From: Levilactobacillus parabrevis ATCC 53295
GTDB taxonomy: Bacteria > Bacillota > Bacilli > Lactobacillales > Lactobacillaceae
NCBI RefSeq assembly: GCF_001434055.1
Contig: NZ_AZCZ01000006.1
Span: 1-64,000 of the forward strand
Length of the DNA: 64,000 nt
Reading direction: 5' to 3'
Shown here one piece after another: positions 9,021-16,730 of the stretch. The position numbers and the translations under genes are program-made. Position 1 is the first letter of the stretch. Every line of letters begins with the position of its first letter. The notes under the pieces were generated by a model. That model searched no databases and was not told where the DNA came from. It saw only the letters and a list, made by a program, of their open reading frames with translations.

Positions 9021-12000
9021 GTGCGCTGGATGAATAAGCACTACATCTGGAACGTCATCGGGTGGCTGGTCATCGTGATCTTAGCCATTGTGACGATTCC
9101 AAACATGAGTAAATTGGTGGCGGATAAGGGACAGATCACGGTTCCTAGCAGTTATCAAAGTACGCGAGCAACCAAAATGCAAGATCAGTGGGGCCGCTCA
9201 CAACGCGGTACCACGGCGGTCGTCGTTGTTTTTAACAATGGCAATGCAAAGCTGACCAGCTCGCAGAATGACCAGATCGACAAGACCATCAACCGAATCA
9301 AAAACAATCAGAATAAGTACGAGATTCGGTCGATCACCGCGGCTAGCGACAGTTCGACCGCCGCTTCCCAACTGATCTCAAAAGATAAGAGTACGCAACT
9401 CTTACAACTAAACGTGCATAAATCTTCCAGCCATTCGGTCACGCATATTCGTGATCAGATCACCAAACTGTCGAAGACCAGTGGCGTGAAGACTTATGTG
9501 ACCGGGGCGGATGTCTTGAACCAAGACTTCTCCGATGCCACGCAGGCTGGGGTGCAGAAGACGGAAATCATTGCCGCCATCTTTATCTTCTTGGTTCTGT
9601 GGCTAGTCTTCCGGTCACCCATCACACCGTTATTCTCACTGTTAACGGTGGCGGTCTCCGTGATTACTTCCATCTCTGTGGTGGCTAATCTGGTTGACCG
9701 TTTCAACTTCCCATTCTCCAATTTTACGGAAGTCTTTATCGTCATCGTGTTATTCGGGATTGGGACCGACTACAACATCCTCCTGTATAACGAGTTTCGA
9801 GAGCGGCTGGCCAGCGGTAAGGATAGGTACACCGCCACGAAGGAAGCCACTCGGGTCGGCGGGCGAACGGTTCTGTATTCCGGCCTGTCCGTCTTAATTG
9901 GGATGAGCGTGTTGGGCTTTGCCAACTTCTCACTGTACCGTTCAGCGGTCGGCATTGCCGTGGGGGTCGTGGTCTTACTGGCCGTTCTCCTGACGCTGAA
10001 CCCATTCTTCATGGCCATCTGTGGTCCCCACATGTTTTGGCCTATCAAGAAGTTCCAGGGTGAGGGTGATAGTCGCCTCTGGCACGGGATGGCTAAACAC
10101 GCCATGATCCGCCCAGTAATCACCTTGATTTTGACCGGAATCGTGTTTATTCCACTGGCGCTGACCTCACATGGGGCGCTGAACTACGATAACTTGGTAG
10201 AAATTGGTGATAACGTGCCGGCCAAGCAAGGTTTCAAGGTCGTTCAGAAACACTTCTCCGAGGGAACCGCGGAACCAACCACGATTTATATTCAGAGCAA
10301 GAACAAGATGGATAATGAAAAGACGTTGCTGATCGTTGACCGCTTGACCAAGCAGTTGCAACAGACCGACGGCGTTAAGACGGTCGCTTCCGTCACCCAA
10401 CCGGGTGGGAAGGCCATCAAGAAGTTATACGTCCGTAATCAAATGAGCTCAGTCACGACCGGGTTGGCCAAGGCCCAAAAGGGTGTCAATACGGTCAACA
10501 AGGGATTGAAGTCCGCCAACAGCTCACTGAGTAAGCAAAACGTGAATGGTGCGGTGAAGGATGCTGACAAATTGGCCACTGGGGCTAAGCAAGTCAGCAC
10601 CGGGACGACGCAATTACAGAGCGCCATTTCCCAAGTCTCTACTGGGGTCAACTCATTGAACAGTCAAGTCTCCTCCACTTCCGGGGGCAAACAGGCCGCC
10701 CAGTTGGCGCAGCTGGAAGCAGCTTTGCCACAGTTAAACGCTGCGATCCAGCAGTTGAATTCACAAGTCTCCGCTAGTTCAACCAGTACCAGCGGTGTCA
10801 CAACATCACTGACGACAATCAAGACTAGCACGCAAGACATTGCCTCACAATTGGCTAAATTGCAGAGTGCCACCTCTAATTTGCCAAGCATGAGTGCTAG
10901 CACGGTCGCCGCGGCCTTCAGTGCTCAGGGTGTTCCGTTGTCTGCCGCTCAGAAGACGGTCTTGGCCGGCATTTTACAGAAACAAAGTGCCGCGCAGAGT
11001 GAATTAAAGAGCACATTGAGCACGTCCTTGACGCAAATCGGAAGCGACGCCAAGTCAATTGGGGCTGCCGATCAGACCGTTGCTAGTCAACTGCAATCGT
11101 TGCAGAGCTCCACGAGTCAATTACAGGGCGCCGTTGCCGAGTTAGCCCAGAAATCTAACGTCGTTTTGCCTGGGGCAGCAACCGCCTTGCAATCGGCCAG
11201 CGCACAGTCCAGCCAGTTAGCCAACGCAACGAGTCAGCTGTCTGGTGCAATGTTTACCATTAATGGTAAGATGCCAGCACTGGTTTCCGGGGCGAACCAA
11301 GTCGCTGCCGGGAACCAGACGATGGCTGAGAAATTAGCCGCGATGAGCAAACAATTGACGGCCTTGCGGAAGGGCTTGACCTCCGCCTCCACTGGGTTGA
11401 CACAAGTCTCCACCGGGGTTGGTTCGGCCAACACCTACCTGAAGGGTCTGCAGAAGTCCGCCGCTTCATCGACCTTCTACATTCCAACTAAGCAATTACA
11501 CGGTAGTTCGTTTAAGCCAGCACTGAAGACTTACATGTCGCCCGACCGGAAGATCACCAAGATCACGGTCGTTCTGAACGATGATCCAAGTTCTGCGGCT
11601 GCCATGGCGCGGCTGCCGAAGCTGGAAAAGGTCGTTAACGGGGCCTTGGCTGGGACGAGTCTGAAGAATGCCGAAGTGGCATTTGGTGGAAATACGTCGC
11701 AGACCAATGACATCAATAACATGGCTTCCAGTGACTTTACGCGAACGGTCATTATCATGTTAGCCGGGCTCTTCATCGCCTTGATGATTGTTACCCGTTC
11801 ACTGGTACAACCGATCGTGATCGAAGGAATCCTGGTCGTCGCATACTCCGGCGCCTTGACCATCGTTCACTGGTTGGTGGACCCACTACTGGGAACCGAT
11901 ATGCTGACGTGGAACACACCGTTCTTCACGTTTGTCATGTTGATTTCCTTAGGGGTCGATTACTCGATCTTCCTGATGCGGAAGTACCGGGAGTTCCTGC

Positions 12001-12308
12001 ACGAACCGGGGGCTACCAGCACCAAGATGCTCCGGGCCGCTACGGTTATTGGGACAGTCGTTCTCTCCGCTGGAGTCATCCTGAGTGGGACGTTCGCCGC
12101 CTTGATTCCATCCGGTGTCATGACGCTGATTCAGATTGCGTTAGCCGTGATCATCGGGATTATCCTGCTGGTCATCCTGTTACCAATTGTGATGCCAGCC
12201 GTCATGAAGATTACCTACCCGTACCCATATTCTAAGATGGCACAGGTACAAAACGAGGAAGATGAGGCGCAAGAGAAGAAGCATCCCTTCCGGCGTCAAA
12301 GAAAATAA
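9021..12308 (+). CDS. MMPL/RND-type membrane exporter with coiled-coil insert
   Basis: A 1095-residue membrane protein of the MMPL (RND superfamily) class, probably exporting lipids or other hydrophobic compounds. There is one membrane helix at residues 8-28. A first transmembrane block spans about 175-390, with the GTDYNILLYNEF signature. A second block spans about 905-1075, with the SLGVDYSIFLMRKYREF signature. Between them, about residues 480-820 is a Ser/Thr/Gln/Ala-rich heptad-like region resembling that of YhgE/Pip-type proteins. It is close to B. subtilis YdgH in layout. The GTG start follows AAGGAGG. It is probably controlled by the preceding Rrf2-type regulator. Confidence 0.88.
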   Translation: MRWMNKHYIWNVIGWLVIVILAIVTIPNMSKLVADKGQITVPSSYQSTRATKMQDQWGRSQRGTTAVVVVFNNGNAKLTSSQNDQIDKTINRIKNNQNKYEIRSITAASDSSTAASQLISKDKSTQLLQLNVHKSSSHSVTHIRDQITKLSKTSGVKTYVTGADVLNQDFSDATQAGVQKTEIIAAIFIFLVLWLVFRSPITPLFSLLTVAVSVITSISVVANLVDRFNFPFSNFTEVFIVIVLFGIGTDYNILLYNEFRERLASGKDRYTATKEATRVGGRTVLYSGLSVLIGMSVLGFANFSLYRSAVGIAVGVVVLLAVLLTLNPFFMAICGPHMFWPIKKFQGEGDSRLWHGMAKHAMIRPVITLILTGIVFIPLALTSHGALNYDNLVEIGDNVPAKQGFKVVQKHFSEGTAEPTTIYIQSKNKMDNEKTLLIVDRLTKQLQQTDGVKTVASVTQPGGKAIKKLYVRNQMSSVTTGLAKAQKGVNTVNKGLKSANSSLSKQNVNGAVKDADKLATGAKQVSTGTTQLQSAISQVSTGVNSLNSQVSSTSGGKQAAQLAQLEAALPQLNAAIQQLNSQVSASSTSTSGVTTSLTTIKTSTQDIASQLAKLQSATSNLPSMSASTVAAAFSAQGVPLSAAQKTVLAGILQKQSAAQSELKSTLSTSLTQIGSDAKSIGAADQTVASQLQSLQSSTSQLQGAVAELAQKSNVVLPGAATALQSASAQSSQLANATSQLSGAMFTINGKMPALVSGANQVAAGNQTMAEKLAAMSKQLTALRKGLTSASTGLTQVSTGVGSANTYLKGLQKSAASSTFYIPTKQLHGSSFKPALKTYMSPDRKITKITVVLNDDPSSAAAMARLPKLEKVVNGALAGTSLKNAEVAFGGNTSQTNDINNMASSDFTRTVIIMLAGLFIALMIVTRSLVQPIVIEGILVVAYSGALTIVHWLVDPLLGTDMLTWNTPFFTFVMLISLGVDYSIFLMRKYREFLHEPGATSTKMLRAATVIGTVVLSAGVILSGTFAALIPSGVMTLIQIALAVIIGIILLVILLPIVMPAVMKITYPYPYSKMAQVQNEEDEAQEKKHPFRRQRK

Positions 12309-12330
12309 GCTGTTTTAAAATGATCCAGAG

Positions 12331-12363
12331 CACGGCTCGCCAATGTGGTGGGCCGTGTTTTTT
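12331..12363 (+). terminator. Intrinsic terminator after the MMPL exporter
   Basis: CACGGCTCGCCA (12331-12342) pairs with TGGTGGGCCGTG (12346-12357), allowing wobbles, followed by six T. Confidence 0.85.
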
Positions 12364-12469
12364 GTGCTGTGCGTTGGCATTTAGAATGGTTACCAGCACG
12401 AATGATATACGGGAAAGCTGGTTATCGATTACATGTAAGGATATACTGAGAAACATCGGAGGGGATTTT

Positions 12470-12940
12470 ATGAATAAATTTGTTATCGGTACGGCAATCG
12501 CTTTAGGCATCGCGGGCGGCTTTGGTTGGGGAACCACGGCGCACGCGCAGACGAAGTGGACGGCGGGGACGCCCCAGTCACTCAGGGGAACTTGGACGCA
12601 GTATCGTGTCCAACACAAGGGCCACGACACGATTGTCTACTGGAACGAGCTGGTGGCGACGAAGAAAACGGTGCTGATCGAGACTGAATTCGGCAGTCAA
12701 GCCTATGGGGGAAAGCGTGTTGGGTATCGCTTGAATCATGGTGTCTATCGTCTGCGGGATTATGACAGCAGCGAGAAGGTCTGGAACTACACCAAGATTA
12801 AACGAAACGGCCAGAAGATGACGTTACGGGAATATGGTCGGCGTCACGTTGGCAAGCCCTTCAAGCATGTATCCGGACAGGTCGCGCACTTGACCCATAA
12901 TGCGAAGTTGAACCGTGAAGCATTAAAATCCAAATCCTAA
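12470..12940 (+). CDS. Small secreted protein of unknown function
   Basis: A 156-residue product with a clear Sec signal peptide: Lys3, a hydrophobic core at residues 5-21, and a likely cleavage after Ala-His-Ala near residue 26. The mature part is basic and Tyr/Lys/Arg-rich, with no motif I recognise. I chose the ATG at 12470 because GGAGGGG sits just before it; the open frame extends upstream through the preceding terminator. It is a monocistronic unit ending in its own terminator. It is probably a cell-surface or secreted protein specific to lactobacilli. Confidence 0.75.
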   Translation: MNKFVIGTAIALGIAGGFGWGTTAHAQTKWTAGTPQSLRGTWTQYRVQHKGHDTIVYWNELVATKKTVLIETEFGSQAYGGKRVGYRLNHGVYRLRDYDSSEKVWNYTKIKRNGQKMTLREYGRRHVGKPFKHVSGQVAHLTHNAKLNREALKSKS

Positions 12941-12949
12941 ATAACTGTA

Positions 12950-12975
12950 GGCGTCGGCTGGTCCGGCGCCTTTTT
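12950..12975 (+). terminator. Intrinsic terminator of the secreted-protein gene
   Basis: GGCGTCGG (12950-12957) pairs with CCGGCGCC (12963-12970), with one G-T wobble, followed by five T. Confidence 0.85.
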
Positions 12976-13014
12976 GTGTAGCATATGGCATATTTAAAAT
13001 TAGCCCTATACTAG

Positions 13015-13080
13015 TACTAATGTAAAACCTGAGAAATTTGTCTCATCTCTTTGGGAAATAAGACAAAAATTCGTTTTAAT
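13015..13080. repeat. Short dispersed element, copy 1
   Basis: TACTAATGTAAAA, nine bases, then TTTGTCTCA, with TCGTTTTAA further on. The same blocks with identical first spacing occur at 55150-55202. This copy also has TTTGTCT/AGACAAA complementarity. It lies in the 283-bp gap between the secreted-protein gene and trmK. That gap also holds AAGTAGCG/CGCTACTT (13105-13161) and GTCTTGG/CCAAGAC arms, so the trmK leader may be folded. Confidence 0.45.
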
Positions 13081-13258
13081 ACTGAATTTGTTCTGACTAG
13101 TAACAAGTAGCGTCTTGGCAGTCGAAACTAATCTAGCAACGGGGATTTGTCAACGCTACTTCCGAGCATTTGCACCGTACGCATTTTCACGCTATCCAAG
13201 ACGGGCGGACTAGCTTATACTTAGAGTAATCAGGAAGTTAGAAAGGAAGATTTGACGA

Positions 13259-13966
13259 ATGGATGCAGACCATTTATCGGTGCGCCTTGCCACCGTTGCC
13301 GACTACGTTCCCATGGGGAGCCGGTTGGCTGATATTGGGACCGACCACGCGTACCTGCCAGTCAATTTAGCTAAGCGCGGCAAGATTGCCGGCGGTGTGG
13401 CTGGTGAGGTCGTTAAGGGCCCGTTTGAAAATGCCCAACATGAAATTAACAAAGAGGGTTTGTCCGACCGGATTACGGCGCGACTCGCCAACGGTCTTCA
13501 GGCGATTGAGGCCGATGACCACATTGATACCGTGGCGATTGCGGGGATGGGGGGCACGCTCATCGCTCAGATTCTCACGCAGGACTTTGATCGCCTTGCC
13601 GGGGTTAACCGCCTGGTCTTACAGCCCAATGTGGGTGAAAAGAACGTCCGCCAATTTTTAATGACCCACGGGTTCCAACTGATTACGGAAAAAATTGTGA
13701 CCGAAGACGGCCATGATTATGAGATTCTGGTGGCCGACAGAGCGGATGACCCTCAGCAGTACAATGCGGAAGAATTACGCTTTGGACCGTATCTGCTGGC
13801 AGAACACAACGCCATCTTCATGGCTAAGTGGCGGCGTGAGTTGGCCCGGACCAAGCAGGTCTTAGCGCAGGTACAGTCGGCCAAGGAAGTTCCCGCGGCA
13901 AAGGTAGCGGAGCTGACGGCTGAGATCAAGGAGATTGAGGAGGTCTTGCAACGTGTTGGTGCGTGA
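13259..13966 (+). CDS. trmK: tRNA (adenine-22-N1)-methyltransferase
   Basis: TrmK methylates N1 of A22 in tRNA using S-adenosylmethionine. The 235-residue protein has the Rossmann-like SAM fold with ADIGTDHAYLPVNLAKRG (motif I, about residues 22-39) and the AIAGMGG block near residue 95. A charged helical C-terminus probably contacts tRNA. The ATG follows GAAAGGAAG. The last 14 bases overlap the next gene, whose ribosome-binding site lies inside trmK. The trmK/Nif3-family pair is conserved in Firmicutes (YqfN-YqfO in Bacillus). Confidence 0.93.
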   Translation: MDADHLSVRLATVADYVPMGSRLADIGTDHAYLPVNLAKRGKIAGGVAGEVVKGPFENAQHEINKEGLSDRITARLANGLQAIEADDHIDTVAIAGMGGTLIAQILTQDFDRLAGVNRLVLQPNVGEKNVRQFLMTHGFQLITEKIVTEDGHDYEILVADRADDPQQYNAEELRFGPYLLAEHNAIFMAKWRRELARTKQVLAQVQSAKEVPAAKVAELTAEIKEIEEVLQRVGA

Positions 13967-14759
13967 GTTAGTTGAACGGTTCGAACAGTTCGCCCCGAAG
14001 ACGTGGGCGGAACCCGGTGACCCGGTTGGATTGCAACTGGGGAGTCTGGATGCCGAAGTGCACAAGGTCATGGTGACCTTAGACGTGCGGCCCGAGGTCG
14101 TCGACGAGGCGATTGCGGTCGGTGCCGACTTTATTTTTGCCCATCACCCCATGATGTTTCACCCAGCCAAGAACTTGGATTTAGCGGTGCCCCAGAATCA
14201 GATGTATGCAACGTTACTGCAACATCACATCACGGTCTATGGCGCCCACACCAATCTCGACAGTGCCCCTGGTGGGATGAACGACTGGTTGGCGGCCGCC
14301 TTGAATCTTCAGGATGTCGAGGGCCTGGTTCCCAGCAATGGGGTAACCGCGACGTCCGCCATTACCATGGGTCGCATTGGTAATTTACCGACGCCCACGA
14401 CCGTTCGCCAGTTTGCGGTGGATTGCAAACGCATCTTCAACGTGAAGGGCTTGCGGTTGGTCAGTCACACCCCGGATGCACCCGTCAAACGGGTTGCCGT
14501 TCTCGGTGGCAGTGGCGGTCCGTTCTATCAGACGGCGCTGGCCAAGGGGGCCGATGTCTATGTGACTGGTGACATCTCGTATCATCCCGGCCACGACATG
14601 ATTGCGGCGGGGCTGAACGTCGTTGATCCCGGCCACCATATCGAGAGTATTTGCAAGCCCCACTTACAGGCGTTGTTTACGCAGTGGGCGGCCGAAAATC
14701 AGTGGCCAATCACCGTGGTGGCATCGCAATTAAATACCGACCCCTTCACTTTTATTTAA
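13953..14759 (+). CDS. Nif3-like dinuclear metal centre protein
   Basis: A 268-residue member of the NIF3/YqfO family, a toroidal hexamer with two metal ions per subunit. Its physiological role is not settled; GTP cyclohydrolase I-like activity has been proposed for relatives. Metal-ligand motifs are visible: FAHHPMMFHP near residue 65, YGAHTNLDSAPGG near 98, and GHHIES in the C-terminal third. This is the short form without the full PII-like insert. I chose the GTG at 13953, nine bases after AGGAGG; upstream TTG and downstream GTG alternatives exist. Confidence 0.85.
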   Translation: MLVRELVERFEQFAPKTWAEPGDPVGLQLGSLDAEVHKVMVTLDVRPEVVDEAIAVGADFIFAHHPMMFHPAKNLDLAVPQNQMYATLLQHHITVYGAHTNLDSAPGGMNDWLAAALNLQDVEGLVPSNGVTATSAITMGRIGNLPTPTTVRQFAVDCKRIFNVKGLRLVSHTPDAPVKRVAVLGGSGGPFYQTALAKGADVYVTGDISYHPGHDMIAAGLNVVDPGHHIESICKPHLQALFTQWAAENQWPITVVASQLNTDPFTFI

Positions 14760-14814
14760 GCGTGAAAACGGGTACACTAAAAGCGTAGTTAATTCATTTG
14801 AGGAGTGATTTATT

Positions 14815-16056
14815 TTGGCAAAGTATGAAAACCTGATTCCCCGGTTCCTGAAGTACGTCAAGATCAACACGCGTTCCAATCCCAACTCTGGCACGATCCC
14901 ATCAACGCCGCAGCTGACTGAATTCGCTGAGGGCTTGGTGAAGGACCTGAAGGAGATCGGTCTGGACAATGTGCATATCAACAAGCAATGTGCTTATGTA
15001 TATGCCACCTTACCAGCCAATACGGACAAGCAAGTGAAGAAGATCGGCTTTATTTCTCACTTTGACACTGCCGACTTTAACAGTGAAAACATTAACCCCC
15101 AATTCGTGGAAAACTATGATGGCAAGTCTGTCATCAAGTTGGACGATTCCGGTAAGTACACGCTGGATCCAGCTGTATTTCCGAACTTGAAGAACTATCA
15201 GGGCCACACCTTGATCACCACGGACGGCAGTACCTTACTGGGTGCCGATGATAAGTCCGGGGTTGCTGAAATCATGGCCGCCGCAGAATACCTGTTGGCC
15301 CACCCTGAAATCAAGCACGGTGAAATCGAAATTGGTTTGGGACCCGATGAAGAAATTGGTTCCGGTGCCGACCACTTTGACGTTAAAGACTTTGGTGCCG
15401 ACATTGCCTACACGGTCGATGGTGGCCCATTAGGTCAATTGGAATACGAAACCTTTAACGCTGCCGATGCCCAGGTTGAAATCACGGGGACCAACGTGCA
15501 CCCGGCCGAAGCCAAGGGCGTCATGGTCAATGCTTCGCAGGTTGCGATGGACTTCCACGCAGCTCTGCCAGAACACGACCGGCCAGAACATACTGAAGGT
15601 CGGGAAGGCTTCTTCCACCTCTACAGCATGAACGGGACCGTTGACAGTGCTCACCTGAGCTACATCATCCGGGACCACGACCGGCAGATCTTCGAAGACC
15701 GTAAGAAGCTCTTCCAAGGGGTCGCCGATCAATTGAACAAGGAATACGGTAGTGACCGCGTCCAAGTCACCATCAAGGACCAGTACTACAACATGCGTGA
15801 GGTCATCGAGAAGGATATGACGGTCGTTGACTTGGCCAAGGAAGCCTTGGAAGAATTAAACATCAAGCCACTGATCTTCCCAGTACGTGGGGGGACTGAT
15901 GGTTCCAAGATCTCTTACTTGGGCTTACCAACGCCTAACTTATTCGCCGGTGGGGAAAACATGCATGGTCGGTTCGAATACGTCTCCGAACAAACCATGG
16001 AACAGGCAACCGACGTCGTTATCAAGATTGCCGAACTCGCCGAACAACAGGCTTAA
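14815..16056 (+). CDS. pepT: Peptidase T (tripeptide aminopeptidase)
   Basis: PepT removes N-terminal residues from tripeptides in the cytoplasm and takes part in peptide utilisation. The 413-residue length matches the M20 metallopeptidase family. Zinc-site motifs are clear: SHFDTAD (H82, D84), GADDKSG (D145) and DEEIGSG, plus the C-terminal [10 protein letters not shown]. The start is TTG behind GAGGAGTG. It is followed immediately by the CtsR-type operator and promoter region of clpB. Confidence 0.95.
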   Translation: MAKYENLIPRFLKYVKINTRSNPNSGTIPSTPQLTEFAEGLVKDLKEIGLDNVHINKQCAYVYATLPANTDKQVKKIGFISHFDTADFNSENINPQFVENYDGKSVIKLDDSGKYTLDPAVFPNLKNYQGHTLITTDGSTLLGADDKSGVAEIMAAAEYLLAHPEIKHGEIEIGLGPDEEIGSGADHFDVKDFGADIAYTVDGGPLGQLEYETFNAADAQVEITGTNVHPAEAKGVMVNASQVAMDFHAALPEHDRPEHTEGREGFFHLYSMNGTVDSAHLSYIIRDHDRQIFEDRKKLFQGVADQLNKEYGSDRVQVTIKDQYYNMREVIEKDMTVVDLAKEALEELNIKPLIFPVRGGTDGSKISYLGLPTPNLFAGGENMHGRFEYVSEQTMEQATDVVIKIAELAEQQA

Positions 16057-16063
16057 ATTAATT

Positions 16064-16101
16064 AGTCAAAATTGGTCAAATTATTTTGAATTTTGGTCAA
16101 A
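16064..16101 (+). promoter_or_regulatory. CtsR operator
   Basis: AGTCAAA-ATT-GGTCAAA (16064-16080) is a direct heptad repeat with the 3-nt spacing of the CtsR box (consensus RGTCAAA-NAN-RGTCAAA; only the central spacer base differs). A third GGTCAAA lies at 16095-16101, inside the promoter spacer. CtsR represses class III heat-shock genes such as clpB in Firmicutes, so this should be the clpB heat-shock operator. Confidence 0.85.
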
Positions 16102-16113
16102 ATCAGTTAGAAT
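16086..16113 (+). promoter_or_regulatory. Heat-shock-regulated promoter of the clpB transcript
   Basis: TTGAAT (16086-16091), a 16-bp spacer, then TAGAAT (16108-16113). The spacer contains a CtsR heptad. Transcription would begin near 16120, leaving a leader of about 610 nt before clpB. Confidence 0.65.
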
Positions 16114-16127
16114 ATGAATGAAAAATG

Positions 16128-16156
16128 GAGGTTAACCTAAGGGTTGCCTCTTTTTT
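16128..16156 (+). terminator. Terminator or attenuator just downstream of the CtsR promoter
   Basis: GAGG/CCTC (16128-16131 with 16147-16150) and AACC/GGTT (16134-16137 with 16142-16145) stack into one hairpin with a small internal loop, followed by six T. It could end pepT transcripts, but it lies downstream of the clpB promoter and so would also attenuate clpB. Confidence 0.65.
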
Positions 16157-16165
16157 GAACAACAA

Positions 16166-16392
16166 AAGGTTGAATACAGTCGCCTGCGGCTGCCAAGGAT
16201 TCTGCCTGCTATGGGGACCGCCTGCAGCCGAAGTACGGGCTTCCGGCTTGGTTTGAAACCTCGCGAGAAGCTTGCGAGTTTCCAAACACATCCCGCGCTA
16301 TAAGGCCGGGTTGAAACGAACGCCCGGTCTAACAGCGCCGTCATAGCTGGCGCCACCCTTGGCTTCCTCCGGCTGAGATTGTCTTCAACCTT
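16166..16392. repeat. Dispersed inverted-repeat element, copy A
   Basis: The ends AAGGTTGAA (16166-16174) and TTCAACCTT (16384-16392) are perfectly complementary. Inside them lie GCCTGCGGC...CCAAGG and CCTTGG...CCTCCGGC. Internal hairpins include a 14-bp arm pair with two mismatches at about 16247-16284, and CCGGG/CCCGG near 16304-16327. The reverse complement of 61433-61549 matches both ends of this element, so it belongs to a repeat family; this copy carries roughly 100 bp of extra middle sequence. Confidence 0.7.
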
Positions 16393-16495
16393 CTGCGAGG
16401 TGTTTGTCGTTTCTGCCTGAGCTATGTTGCGTAGGAGAAAGCGGCATCGTGAAAATTTGTTTCTGACAACTACTTTAAATCTATGCTAGCCGTGA

Positions 16496-16657
16496 GGGTG
16501 GGGCAAATAGGCTTAGCCGTGGGAATTATCTTAGCGGTTTACCGCTTAGATAATTGGTGACTTTGAAACTCGTTTCTCAGAGGTTCAAAGCAAGCTCGGA
16601 GACCGCATCTTGGCTCCGAGCGTCCGCCCACCGCGGACCGGCCTATTTGCCCCGCCC
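16496..16657. repeat. Foldback element with four nested hairpins in the clpB leader
   Basis: An outer stem of 17 pairs (16496-16512 with 16641-16657, including 13 perfect pairs GGGGCAAATAGGC/GCCTATTTGCCCC) encloses four hairpins. These are AATTATCTTAGCGG with CCGCTTAGATAATT (16524-16555, one mismatch), CTTTGAA/TTCAAAG (16561-16590), GCTCGGAG/CTCCGAGC (16594-16621) and GTCCGC/GCGGAC (16622-16638). As RNA this is a five-way junction within the clpB 5' leader; as DNA it could be a foldback mobile element. Confidence 0.7.
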
Positions 16658-16730
16658 GGTAAGGCGTCATTACCTGCAAATTCATATTATAAAAATTCAA
16701 AGATAATTTTAACCAAGGAGGATGCAAACT

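Noticed and set aside
16103-16356. Minus-strand ORFs inside repeat copy A
   Set aside because: They follow the inverted-repeat sequence, lack start signals and are not preserved in copy B.
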